The notes below the pieces were generated by a model. It worked only from the letters and a program-made list of their open reading frames with translations. It made no database searches and was not told where the DNA came from. This document shows positions 25,277-33,334 of a stretch of 34,122 nt of DNA, piece by piece. Both the position numbers and the translations under genes were made by a program. The stretch is from JAVBNU01 sp031551265 (lineage in GTDB: Bacteria; Cyanobacteriota; Vampirovibrionia; Gastranaerophilales; Gastranaerophilaceae). Every line of letters begins with the position of its first letter. Position 1 is the stretch's first letter. The stretch is taken from the NCBI GenBank assembly GCA_031551265.1, contig JAVBNU010000025.1:1-34122 (forward strand). The letters are read 5' to 3'.

Positions 25277-26242
25277 ATGGCAATTTTAGTATACATTTTA
25301 AAGAGGCTGTTGCAGACCATCCCGCTATTGATAATAGTGTCTTTGGTGAGCTTTTTTATAATACGTCTTTCGCCTGTAGATCCTCTTGGTGAATTGAAAC
25401 TTAATCCTTCGATTTCAGCGGAAACGCTAAAAAGCGAAGAAAAAAGACTCGGGTTGGATAAACCTATTGCAGTACAGTATTTGCTTTGGGCAAAGAATTT
25501 TGTTAAAGGTAATTTAGGTGTCTCTGTGACGGGTGAAAAAGTAAGCGACCGACTGAAAGAACGGATTCCTAATACTTTGCTTTTGACGGTTGTGGTAATT
25601 GCGTTCACGTGGCTGGTTGGTCTGCCGCTTGGAGTTTTGGCAGCGCTAAACTGGCGAAAGCCAATAGATAGGCTTTTGACTATTTTCAGCAGTATCGGTA
25701 TGGCAATTCCGTCATTCTTCTTTGCACTGTTATTGCTGATGTTTGCCGTAAAAACAGGTTGGTTTCCAACCGGCGGTTTAACATCATCGAATTTTTCATC
25801 AATGAATATATTTCAAAAAATATTTGATATAGCGCACCATTTGGTGTTGCCGACAATCGTTTTATTCACATTGTCATTGTCAGGCTTGCAGCGTCAAATG
25901 AGAGGAAACCTCTTGGATGTGCTTGAAAGTGATTATGTAAAATTTGCGCGTGCCAAAGGGCTTGATGAGACAAAAGTCATTTATAAACACGCTTTGAGAA
26001 ATGCAATCAACCCGATGATAACGCTTTTGGGGTTTGAGTTTGCTGCATTATTGAGTGGTGCGGCGCTTACCGAGTTTGTTTTTCAGTATCCGGGGCTTGG
26101 GCGTTTGATTTTAGAAGCGGTTATGAAATCGGACATTAACCTTGTAATGGCGTCATTAATGATGGGTGCGATTATGCTTATTGTTGGCAATTTGTTGGCT
26201 GATATTTTACTCAAAGTAGTTGACCCGAGAGTGAGGGTTTAA
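25277..26242 (+). CDS. Peptide/nickel ABC transporter permease, DppB/OppB type
   Basis: A 321-residue inner-membrane permease. The N-terminus (ILKRLLQTIPLLIIVSLVSFFIIRLSPVDP, partial) is the standard first helix of the family. A large periplasmic loop follows (GLDKPIAVQYLLWAKNFVKGN), then five further helices. The EAA-type loop is RAKGLDETKVIYKHALRNA. The C-terminus ends LLKVVDPRVRV, as usual. It imports oligopeptides or related solutes with the OppC-type partner 3 nt downstream. No ATPase or solute-binding gene is nearby. The start lies immediately after the promoter. Confidence 0.95.
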   Translation: MAILVYILKRLLQTIPLLIIVSLVSFFIIRLSPVDPLGELKLNPSISAETLKSEEKRLGLDKPIAVQYLLWAKNFVKGNLGVSVTGEKVSDRLKERIPNTLLLTVVVIAFTWLVGLPLGVLAALNWRKPIDRLLTIFSSIGMAIPSFFFALLLLMFAVKTGWFPTGGLTSSNFSSMNIFQKIFDIAHHLVLPTIVLFTLSLSGLQRQMRGNLLDVLESDYVKFARAKGLDETKVIYKHALRNAINPMITLLGFEFAALLSGAALTEFVFQYPGLGRLILEAVMKSDINLVMASLMMGAIMLIVGNLLADILLKVVDPRVRV

Positions 26243-26245
26243 GCA

Positions 26246-27343
26246 ATGGCAAAAACAGCTGATAACCTAAATTATGCAAATCCTCATTTGTTTTCTGAGT
26301 TGGTAAAGGATAAATTTGCCCGTGTTGGTTTGATTATTTTGTTGGTGCTTTATTCTTGCGTGCTTTTTGCTGATATTTTAGCGCCATATACAAAAGATTT
26401 TTCAGACAGACAGTCTGCGTATTCGCCGCCATCAACAATTTATACAATAAATGAAAAGGGCAAACTTTCACGTCCTTATACATATAATTACACTCGTGAA
26501 TTTGACCCGAATAGTTTTAAATTCACATACAAACCTGACCGCTCAAAAAAATATTATATAAAATTTTTTACCAAAGGAGAATCTTACAAGTTCTTAGGAC
26601 TTATCCCGGGTAACATTCATCTCTTTGGAGTTGAAAAAGGCGGGAAAGTTTTCCTGCTTGGCACAGATATCAACGGTCGGGATAATTTTTCGCGATTACT
26701 TTTTGGCGGTCGAATTTCCTTGACTATAGGTTTTTTAGCATTGTTTATATCGTTTCCGATTGGTATGATATACGGCGGATTTTCAGGGTATCTTGGCGGT
26801 TGGATTGATAATGTCATGATGCGTTTTTCTGAGGCTATAATGTCGATACCGAGTTTTTATTTACTGGTAATTTTGGCGTATATTTTGCCGGCTAATATGT
26901 CGAGCTCACAGCGGTTTGCACTTATTGTCGGAATCCTTGCATTTATAGGCTGGGCAGGATTTTCGCGTGTTGTGCGCGGTATGGTTTTATCAATAAAAAA
27001 TCAGGAGTTTGTGCAGGCAGCACAATCAATTGGCGCTTCAAAATTCAGAATTATTCTCAAACACATTTTGCCGCAAACGCTCAGCTACGTTATCGTTGCG
27101 ATAACGCTCAGCGTGCCATCTTATATCTTGTCAGAGTCAGGGTTAAGCTTTATCGGCCTTGGTATCCAGCAGCCTGATGCCAGCTGGGGTAATATGTTGA
27201 AAGAGGCACAATCTTTCATTAATATCGTGCAACGCCCGTGGCTTTTGACTCCCGGTTTCTTAATTTTTGTTGCGGTTTTGGCATTTAATGTAATTGGTGA
27301 TACGATTAGAGATATAATGGATCCAAAGAGTAAAATCAGGTAG
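26246..27343 (+). CDS. Peptide/nickel ABC transporter permease, DppC/OppC type
   Basis: A 365-residue partner permease. After the first membrane helix (about 28-48) comes an unusually long periplasmic segment (about 50-135) rich in Tyr, Lys and Phe. The canonical core follows: LLGTDINGRDNFSRLLFGGRISL, and the EAA loop AAQSIGASKFRIILKHILPQ. The C-terminus SGLSFIGLGIQQPDASWGNML is diagnostic. Typical OppC/DppC proteins are about 300 residues, so the extra length is the N-terminal loop, which resembles YejE-like permeases. It is cotranscribed with the oppB-type gene. Confidence 0.94.
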   Translation: MAKTADNLNYANPHLFSELVKDKFARVGLIILLVLYSCVLFADILAPYTKDFSDRQSAYSPPSTIYTINEKGKLSRPYTYNYTREFDPNSFKFTYKPDRSKKYYIKFFTKGESYKFLGLIPGNIHLFGVEKGGKVFLLGTDINGRDNFSRLLFGGRISLTIGFLALFISFPIGMIYGGFSGYLGGWIDNVMMRFSEAIMSIPSFYLLVILAYILPANMSSSQRFALIVGILAFIGWAGFSRVVRGMVLSIKNQEFVQAAQSIGASKFRIILKHILPQTLSYVIVAITLSVPSYILSESGLSFIGLGIQQPDASWGNMLKEAQSFINIVQRPWLLTPGFLIFVAVLAFNVIGDTIRDIMDPKSKIR

Positions 27344-27348
27344 GATAT

Positions 27349-28083
27349 ATGGAATTAATAAAAATAAATATCTGGGACATGAATCTAGAGGTAGTTTTTA
27401 GTGTAGTTTTGTCGCTTTTTCTGGGGTTTATTTTAGGACTGGAGAGGGAAATCAGCAACAAATGGGCAGGTATGCGCACTCACATACTGGTTTGTATGGG
27501 TTCTTGTCTTTTTACTCTTTTGTCGATTTATGGATTTCCGATTTTTGCTGACCCTGCGAACATAAATAGTATGCGCTATGGCGACCCTAGTCGTGTTGCT
27601 GCACAAATCTTGACAGGTATAGGTTTTATCGGTGGTGGTACGGTTTTGCGCCATGGCAATTCTGTATCCGGGCTCACCACAGCTGCGACACTTTGGGTTG
27701 CGGCGGCCATAGGTATGGCTTGTGCTTGCAAAATGTATAACATAGCTATCTTTACAACGCTTTTGGCTGTTGCTGTGCTTGTGTTAATCAGAATGTTCGA
27801 AAAAAAATTTATCAGATGCAATCTTAAGCAAAAAGTCCGTGCCGAGGTTAATCTTTGCGTTAACAATGAGCACGCTGATGAAGTATATTCATCTATTTTA
27901 AAAAAGCTGAATAATGTTTATGAGTTAAATAAACATGCCTCAACTATTGACGAGAATATCACCAAAATTACGGCAATAATTGAGCTGGTTGACAAAACGC
28001 CGGTCAAATCTTTATATACCGATTTGTCTCATATTAAGAATATTGATTCAATCATAATCAGAGAAATAAATGAAGAAAAATAG
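27349..28083 (+). CDS. MgtC/SapB family membrane protein
   Basis: A 244-residue protein. The hydrophobic N-terminal half (1-150) has the MgtC signatures FILGLEREISNKWAGMRTH and RVAAQILTGIGFIGGGTVLR, followed by SGLTTAATLWVAAAIGMAC. The C-terminal 90 residues form a soluble ACT-like domain. MgtC proteins help bacteria cope with low magnesium and, in pathogens, with host cells, by acting on F-type ATPase or related targets. It starts 5 nt after the oppC-type gene and overlaps the next gene by 14 nt, so it is the third gene of a four-gene operon. Confidence 0.93.
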   Translation: MELIKINIWDMNLEVVFSVVLSLFLGFILGLEREISNKWAGMRTHILVCMGSCLFTLLSIYGFPIFADPANINSMRYGDPSRVAAQILTGIGFIGGGTVLRHGNSVSGLTTAATLWVAAAIGMACACKMYNIAIFTTLLAVAVLVLIRMFEKKFIRCNLKQKVRAEVNLCVNNEHADEVYSSILKKLNNVYELNKHASTIDENITKITAIIELVDKTPVKSLYTDLSHIKNIDSIIIREINEEK

Positions 28084-29347
28084 CGATGTTTCAAAATATA
28101 TAAGAACATTTACGTTTACACTGATAGCAATTTTAATTGCTATTGGGGTGGTTCAATTATTTTTGTTCTTGCATATACGACATGGTGCGTTTGTGGTTAG
28201 TCATAAAATTACGTTGAAAAAAGAGGTTAAAACAGAAGTAATTGAGCAACTCATTGACGAGGAAAAAAATGACCCTCAAAATTACATTATAAATCTGAAT
28301 TTGGCCGAAATATATAAACAAAACAAGAACTATGCAGAAGCTGAAAAAGAATATTTAAAAGCCATAAAAAAAACCAATGGCAGAAATACCGAGATAATTA
28401 TGAAGCTTGCTGTTCTGTACATTGAACAAGAGCAGTATGATAAAGCTGTAGCATTAATTGAAGGTGCGAGTGCGTTGTCACAGAAACGCTCAATTAAGTT
28501 GAAGAATGATTTTTATAAAATTTATGCTGATAAATTATTCGAAGCAAAAAAGTATAGAGAAGCGATTGATGCGTATTACAAGACGATTTATTATCGCAGC
28601 AAAGTACAAAAGAAACCCAATATCTCGGATATACTCAACAATATGATGGATACTTACATTGCGTTGTCGAGAGAGGCGATTGATGATAAGAATTTTGATG
28701 CGGCGCTAAATTATATCAATAACGCGTTGGTCTATAAGCAAACGCCGGAATTATACTATAAATTAGCCATTCTCTACATGAATAAAGATTTGAAAAAATC
28801 GGTAGAATATTTTGAGAAAACAAGACTGCTCAACCCATCACTAATCAATTTTAAACTGTATGAAAAAGCTTTGTTTGAGCTCCAAGAGCAGGAGTTTAAA
28901 CAAGGTAATGAAGATCAATCAGCAATTTATACTGTAAAGCTGCGTACATTGCAAAAATATGTGCAAACAACTTTTACGTATCCTGAAGAATTTCAAATTG
29001 TATATGATTCGGCAAAGGTTGAAGTAAGTCCTTTTGCCCGGAAAAAGACTCTTGACCTTGAATTCCACGTTCAAAATGTAACAACATATCCAATAAATAA
29101 CCTGTATATGAATATTGAAATCATGGATAACAACAAAACAATCTTCGAGAGCAGATATACGGTATCCACTCTCAAAAATCAGTTAGCGCCAATGACTGCG
29201 TCGCCTATATATAAAATCCGCGTTAATATTCCACGCGGCAAAAAACATGATGTTGTTTGTAAAGTTTATTTAACTAAAAATACGAAAATTCCGCTAACCC
29301 TTATGTCTACTCAAGAAATTGATATAGAAAAATTAATATCAAAATAA
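28070..29347 (+). CDS. Membrane-anchored TPR protein
   Basis: A 425-residue protein. One N-terminal membrane helix (about 12-35: FTFTLIAILIAIGVVQLFLF) is followed by a basic linker. TPR-like helical pairs follow at about 60-150 (NYIINLNLAEIYKQNKNYAE) and 165-260. The C-terminal 125 residues are beta-rich and Ig-like (KTLDLEFHVQNVTTYPINNL; YTVSTLKNQLAPMTASP). It probably faces the periplasm and scaffolds an envelope complex. The start overlaps mgtC by 14 nt, with translation coupling. The conserved partnership with peptide permeases and MgtC is unexplained. Confidence 0.85.
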   Translation: MKKNSDVSKYIRTFTFTLIAILIAIGVVQLFLFLHIRHGAFVVSHKITLKKEVKTEVIEQLIDEEKNDPQNYIINLNLAEIYKQNKNYAEAEKEYLKAIKKTNGRNTEIIMKLAVLYIEQEQYDKAVALIEGASALSQKRSIKLKNDFYKIYADKLFEAKKYREAIDAYYKTIYYRSKVQKKPNISDILNNMMDTYIALSREAIDDKNFDAALNYINNALVYKQTPELYYKLAILYMNKDLKKSVEYFEKTRLLNPSLINFKLYEKALFELQEQEFKQGNEDQSAIYTVKLRTLQKYVQTTFTYPEEFQIVYDSAKVEVSPFARKKTLDLEFHVQNVTTYPINNLYMNIEIMDNNKTIFESRYTVSTLKNQLAPMTASPIYKIRVNIPRGKKHDVVCKVYLTKNTKIPLTLMSTQEIDIEKLISK

Positions 29348-29512
29348 ATCTTCAGGAACATATAGGTCTTGAGCGCCCAGTACGTCTCGTATTTCGTCAT
29401 ATGAATGCATTCCGTAAGTTATTACTTGATATTCTCGAACGATATTGATAACGTCATTCGTCGAAAGTCTTATCAGTCGTCTTTTACACTCTTCATTTAT
29501 TATTTTTGCCAT
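29339..29512 (-). CDS. Small hypothetical protein (57 residues)
   Basis: A short open frame read directly from the sequence. It starts MAKIINEECKRRLIRLSTND and ends AQDLYVPEDLF. It is charged and helical with no Cys pair or membrane segment. GGGA lies a few bases before the ATG. Its stop overlaps the end of the TPR gene by 9 nt on the opposite strand. A second frame (MFLNKKTFFADNEIELLNLM...) begins upstream and runs into its start, so it may be the 3' half of a broken gene. Similarity searching would decide. Confidence 0.4.
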   Translation of the reverse strand: MAKIINEECKRRLIRLSTNDVINIVREYQVITYGMHSYDEIRDVLGAQDLYVPEDLF

Positions 29513-29734
29513 GATTTTCCCATCAAGTTAAGTAGTTCAATCTCGTTATCGGCAAAAAAAGTTTTTTTGTTTAAAAACATCGACCTAAAGACTTATGTAG
29601 CTTGATTATTATTTGAAAATATTTTTGAAATTAGTCACCCGGGTATAAAAAATGTTAAATAGAGTAATTTAAACATTTGCGTCTTTAGATAGAATAAAAA
29701 TAGAACAAGATACTTTTAGGGAGAGAAATTTATT
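29513..29734. other. Leader and control region of the radical SAM gene
   Basis: AT-rich interval. It holds a near-palindrome (AAATGTTAAAT at 29650-29660; ATTTAAACATTT at 29667-29678), which could be an operator. GGGAGAG lies upstream of the ATG at 29735 as the ribosome-binding site. No other gene is evident apart from a possible 26-codon minus-strand frame near 29510-29590. Confidence 0.45.
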
Positions 29735-30592
29735 ATGTCACAAGCGATATTAACAGCACCTTACGTTCAGTTAGATGCGTTAAACCACTTATTCATCGAG
29801 CTTACAGCAGCAAATTGTAATCTGCGCTGCAAACATTGTTATCTGGAATTTGATCCGTACAAAAAAATTAAAGATTTTATATCAATCGACAAACTAAAAA
29901 GAACTTTAATAGAAACAAAATCAGAGCCGTTGAAATGTATTTATTTAACAGGTGGTGAGCCGATGATACACCCCCATTTTAATAACATTTTGCGCATGTG
30001 TTTGAAAAGATCCAACGTAACAATTTTCACTAACGGAATCGCTATTAACGACAAAAAAGCAAGATTTTTACGTAAAGTAGAAGATGAGACTCAAAATGAG
30101 CTTATTATTAAACTGAGCCTTGACCATTTTGATGAGCAAGAAAATGACAAAATTCGCGGTCGCGGCAATTACCGAAAAGTTTTGTTTGCCGTGCAAAGTC
30201 TTATAAAATATGAATTTAATCCTATTTTATCCGTTGTGAATGTCATGAACATGAATGAGCGTGAATTAGTTCATAATTTTATCGAAACATTTGCGAAAGC
30301 AGGTGTCGAGCTTGAAGAAATAAACTTTGCAGTAGTGCCGCTGTTCTCTAAAGACCAGCCGGAACCCGAAAACATGGTTACAAATGTGGGTAGCGCCTGT
30401 CTTGACTGTGCAAGCAGCCGAATTTTGACAAATAACGGCGTCTATGCCTGCCCTCTGATGACACGTGACCAAAGAGGGCGCTCAGGATGCAGCTTTATGG
30501 ATTACTCGAAGAAAAACTATGTAGAAACAGCAACTTGCCAAAAATGCGTTCAGCACGGCAAAAACCTGTTTATCAATCATTGGATGAAATAG
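29735..30592 (+). CDS. Radical SAM protein with C-terminal Cys-rich (SPASM-like) segment
   Basis: A 285-residue radical SAM enzyme. The [4Fe-4S] motif CxxxCxxC is C28, C32 and C35 (CNLRCKHC). SAM-binding GGEP is at 73-76 (YLTGGEPMIHP), and NGIAIN and KLSLDHFDE follow. The C-terminus has six more Cys (222, 225, 239, 252, 268, 271) in a SPASM/twitch-like pattern, with CPLMTRDQRGRSGC as its core. SPASM enzymes mature peptides, enzymes or cofactors by binding extra clusters. It is preceded by a good ribosome-binding site. The next gene is an 80-residue Gly/Tyr-rich peptide 172 nt away. It could be a RiPP maturase, but a role in cofactor or enzyme activation is equally possible. Confidence 0.9.
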   Translation: MSQAILTAPYVQLDALNHLFIELTAANCNLRCKHCYLEFDPYKKIKDFISIDKLKRTLIETKSEPLKCIYLTGGEPMIHPHFNNILRMCLKRSNVTIFTNGIAINDKKARFLRKVEDETQNELIIKLSLDHFDEQENDKIRGRGNYRKVLFAVQSLIKYEFNPILSVVNVMNMNERELVHNFIETFAKAGVELEEINFAVVPLFSKDQPEPENMVTNVGSACLDCASSRILTNNGVYACPLMTRDQRGRSGCSFMDYSKKNYVETATCQKCVQHGKNLFINHWMK

Positions 30593-30699
30593 ACCAATAC
30601 TGACCTGACTTTGAATATACACGCCTCAAAGAGAAGCTATATATTTTCTCTACGTCATTTATAGGAAATTATGACTTTTTTATAAAAATCATTATATTT

Positions 30700-30741
30700 T
30701 TATAACGTTAGTGTTATAATGATATGGTAGTTTCGCCTACC
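30700..30741 (+). promoter_or_regulatory. Operator-like repeat, -10 box and leader hairpin for the 80-residue gene
   Basis: TTATAAC (30700-30706) and GTTATAA (30713-30719) form a perfect 7-bp inverted repeat that overlaps TATAAT (30715-30720). The leader then has GGTAG/CTACC (about 30726-30741) as a small hairpin, followed by a second TATAAT (30743-30748) and the GGAAAGGAAAG ribosome-binding site. This indicates separate, regulated transcription of the small gene. Confidence 0.5.
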
Positions 30742-30764
30742 CTATAATATCGGAAAGGAAAGAT

Positions 30765-31007
30765 ATGGTAACCAGTTTGGTAAATTTATTTTCAACAGTA
30801 TTGAGCCCGCTCACAGCAAAGCCTGTCGCGCCAAAAGCATTGCCCGTTACAACATCGAATAATCCTTTCGCAAATCCGTTCCTGAGCTCAGAAAAAAGCT
30901 CTTATGATTTTTACGGCAAAAACTCACCAGTAAAAGGCGGCTACTTTGCCGGTTATTACAACGGACAGCCAAACATCGTCGGTAAACGACTCTTCCTTGA
31001 AGTGTAA
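30765..31007 (+). CDS. 80-residue Gly/Tyr-rich peptide, possible RiPP precursor
   Basis: Unrecognised small protein with a strong ribosome-binding site. Residues 1-25 are hydrophobic to amphipathic (VTSLVNLFSTVLSPLTAK). Residues 26-50 are Pro/Ser/Asn-rich. The C-terminal part contains YFAGYYNGQPNIVGKR, rich in Gly, Tyr and Asn. A leader-then-Gly-rich-tail layout next to a radical SAM/SPASM gene is compatible with a RiPP precursor, but no Cys, TTG/TIGSVS-type or other known precursor signature is present. It may instead be a small envelope protein. It converges with the 633-residue gene, with 11 nt between stops. Confidence 0.6.
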   Translation: MVTSLVNLFSTVLSPLTAKPVAPKALPVTTSNNPFANPFLSSEKSSYDFYGKNSPVKGGYFAGYYNGQPNIVGKRLFLEV

Positions 31008-31018
31008 TTAAAGAACTG

Positions 31019-32920
31019 CTATTTCTCTTGTGTTATACAATCAAGGCCACCATGAAGCTTTAATAATTCACCTGTTGAGACAAAAAATACTTTGTTTACA
31101 CCGGCTTTTTTGAAACATTTTTCAATATGACTATTGAGTTCAGGTAAATTTGATTTATTTGTTATATAGTAGCTGCTTCCATTTTTTGCAGTACCACAAA
31201 CTCCATTCATAAAATTTACCAACGGAACACCTATGGGGTTTTCTAACTCATCTGAACCCTTGCCGCCTGCGTTTGGCAACACAGTGAAACAAGGTATTTT
31301 GACAATATCATAACCTGATTCCTTCAAGGCTGCCTCAGCTTTTTCAGTAATTGGTTTTGAGAGTTTGCTCATTTCTTCTATGCCATTTAACAAATTTTTG
31401 TATTCATTTCGTTTATCTTTAGCTAATTTCGAATTTTTCAATATATCAGCCACAGCTCCCCGCGCTGCATCATAATCAGGCACTGCCATCTTACCATCCT
31501 GTAAAGGCCTGTAAAACATATCAATATGAAAATCAAGCTGCGGTATATAAGAAACTTTTTCAGGCGACAGCCCTAAGTCTTCAGCTATTTGTTTTTTGGC
31601 TATTTCTTCATTTTTAGGAGTATTTTCAAGTTTCATAGCATTCATTGTATAACTTATTGACTCAGCACCTATAACAGCAGCGGGCGTTCCGTCTGCCATA
31701 AGTGTGTTCAACACATTTCCGCCTTCTAAGTAGCTTTTGCCAAAAACCTGATCACCATCATCAATTGTATTTATATATTCACCCTCAATTCTTTGTTTGG
31801 CGACCTGACCCTGATGAGTACTTGAAATATTTTTTCTTGATTCAGCAATATGTTGTTGCAATGATTTGTAATCGGTAGATATTGACTGGTCAGGGAGATA
31901 TACTTTACCGTCATGACGTCTGATAGACGGATCTTCCATCCAAATTGAACGATGAGGCGCCTTTTTTACATCAAAACCGACTTCAGCTCCTATTTTTTCA
32001 AGTTCTTGCATTATTTTTTTATGATCACTGCTTCCCACATGCGATAACATTATTGTATCAATATTTCTGTTTAAACCTTCGCTCCATTTTTTGTCAGGGT
32101 CATGCGCAGGAGCCATTGTATCGTAATCATACTTATGTTTAATTTTATTTCCATCTGTATCAAAGTATTGATAATCTTTTGATAAAAAATTTTTGACCCT
32201 ATAGTTGTTTTCTTGCTTACCAAAAATATCCGTTGACGGCTTTATGAAGTTACCAATACCGTTTTTTTCAAGAGCTTTCCCAAGGGCAGTATCTTCAGGT
32301 ACACCCTTTTCATCAAGAAGTTTTTTTACTCTCGTGCTATTTTCATTTGAAATTTGCTGCTTGAGTGCCGGCTCATTAAAAAGTGGCGGTGGTTCAAATG
32401 GCTTTCTAGACTCCGTATATGGCGATGAAAGTTCTAATGACCGTGTGAGTTCCTTATCATCTAAACGGGAAAGATTGGTTGCATCTTCTTGGATTTTTTT
32501 AGCTAATTGCAGGTCAGAAATCCGTTGGTCTATTGCACTAATATCCTGCATTTTATCGGGAGATTTGCCATCTGCCTTTACTTCGGCTTCTATACATTTT
32601 TTATTTAACGCTAATTCCTTTTCATTTAGCTTGCTGTTTTGTTCACGGTAGCGGTTAGAGCCTTTATACATAATATTGTCTTTTTGAAGCTGTTTCGCAA
32701 TTGTGTCATATGCGTCAAGTTTTTTTAACGTATCTGCAAAATGTGATATTTTTTCGTTATCACCTTGACCCGCACCTATAGCCTCGTTTAAGGTTTGTGA
32801 ACCTGTATATTTGAGATTTTTACTTCTCATAGAAAGCCAATCAGCAATTTGAAGCTTATCTTGCGGGTTTAGTCTTTTATCACTGGTAATTTTGAAAAAA
32901 TTGTCTATCGTGTCATTCAC
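31019..32920 (-). CDS. Effector-like protein with C-terminal guanidine-modifying (deiminase-like) domain
   Basis: A 633-residue protein. Residues 1-210 are charged and helical. From about 285 to the end it resembles the pentein fold of agmatine/arginine/peptidyl-arginine deiminases. The catalytic residues are in order: D330 (WMED), E399 (LEGGN), H465 with D467 (DFHIDM), and the nucleophile C628 in GGLDCITQ, matching the C-terminal Cys motif of agmatine deiminases. Such enzymes hydrolyse guanidino groups. With a long N-terminal extension, absence of amine-metabolism neighbours and a small upstream partner, a protein-modifying effector is plausible but unproven. The start is GTG at 32920, 14 nt after the 98-residue gene's stop; the ribosome-binding sequence (GGGA) is very close. 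A frameshifted single gene with the upstream frame is possible. Confidence 0.75.
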   Translation of the reverse strand: MNDTIDNFFKITSDKRLNPQDKLQIADWLSMRSKNLKYTGSQTLNEAIGAGQGDNEKISHFADTLKKLDAYDTIAKQLQKDNIMYKGSNRYREQNSKLNEKELALNKKCIEAEVKADGKSPDKMQDISAIDQRISDLQLAKKIQEDATNLSRLDDKELTRSLELSSPYTESRKPFEPPPLFNEPALKQQISNENSTRVKKLLDEKGVPEDTALGKALEKNGIGNFIKPSTDIFGKQENNYRVKNFLSKDYQYFDTDGNKIKHKYDYDTMAPAHDPDKKWSEGLNRNIDTIMLSHVGSSDHKKIMQELEKIGAEVGFDVKKAPHRSIWMEDPSIRRHDGKVYLPDQSISTDYKSLQQHIAESRKNISSTHQGQVAKQRIEGEYINTIDDGDQVFGKSYLEGGNVLNTLMADGTPAAVIGAESISYTMNAMKLENTPKNEEIAKKQIAEDLGLSPEKVSYIPQLDFHIDMFYRPLQDGKMAVPDYDAARGAVADILKNSKLAKDKRNEYKNLLNGIEEMSKLSKPITEKAEAALKESGYDIVKIPCFTVLPNAGGKGSDELENPIGVPLVNFMNGVCGTAKNGSSYYITNKSNLPELNSHIEKCFKKAGVNKVFFVSTGELLKLHGGLDCITQEK

Positions 32921-32934
32921 ATTCCCACGGCGCG

Positions 32935-33231
32935 TCAGGTTGCCAAATTTGGCATTTGAACACGGTTCATTCCATCCCTTTTTTGAGTACTCAGGTCAGC
33001 AGTATCTGAATTTTCTTGTTGCGTACTTTGATTAGTAGAATTTGTTTTTTTTGGCTGAAGCTTAATTCCCATATAATCTGCAATTGCATTTTGGGCGTTT
33101 TCGCTGAGAAGAATCGCTTGAGGCTTGGCACCATTATCCGTGCCACGTTTTTTTTCACGCTCTGCAATATATTCTCTTGATGCAGGTGCAGTATATGGCT
33201 TAGCACCGGAAGGATTTACCCCTTGTTGCAT
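32935..33231 (-). CDS. 98-residue polar protein upstream of the deiminase-like gene
   Basis: Unrecognised. Rich in Gln, Asn, Lys, Thr and Ala, mostly disordered (KTNSTNQSTQQENSDTADLS), with one probable helix (ILLSENAQNAIADYMGIKL). No signal peptide or membrane segment is visible. It is followed after 14 nt by the 633-residue gene in another frame. It may be a secretion chaperone, an adaptor or the N-terminal part of a once-single protein. Its promoter contains GAGTAT exactly 19 nt before the ATG, the same as the 1508-residue gene. Confidence 0.6.
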   Translation of the reverse strand: MQQGVNPSGAKPYTAPASREYIAEREKKRGTDNGAKPQAILLSENAQNAIADYMGIKLQPKKTNSTNQSTQQENSDTADLSTQKRDGMNRVQMPNLAT

Positions 33232-33250
33232 AAAAATTTATCTCTCTGTC

Positions 33251-33273
33251 ATACTCTTATATAAATAAAGAGT
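33251..33273 (-). promoter_or_regulatory. Shared promoter-proximal motif upstream of the 98-residue gene
   Basis: On the minus strand the sequence reads TTTATTTATATAAGAGTAT, with GAGTAT (33256-33251) 19 nt before the ATG at 33231. ACTCTT/AAGAGT (33253-33258 and 33268-33273) form a 6-bp inverted repeat. The same GAGTAT-19 nt-ATG layout precedes the 1508-residue gene, where the longer version is CATAAGAGAGTAT. It is probably a promoter element; the sigma factor is unknown. Confidence 0.45.
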
Positions 33274-33334
33274 TTTTACGAAGATAAATTGCCTCTTGGG
33301 GAGTTTTTATTAACTTATGTAAATCTATTTGATT

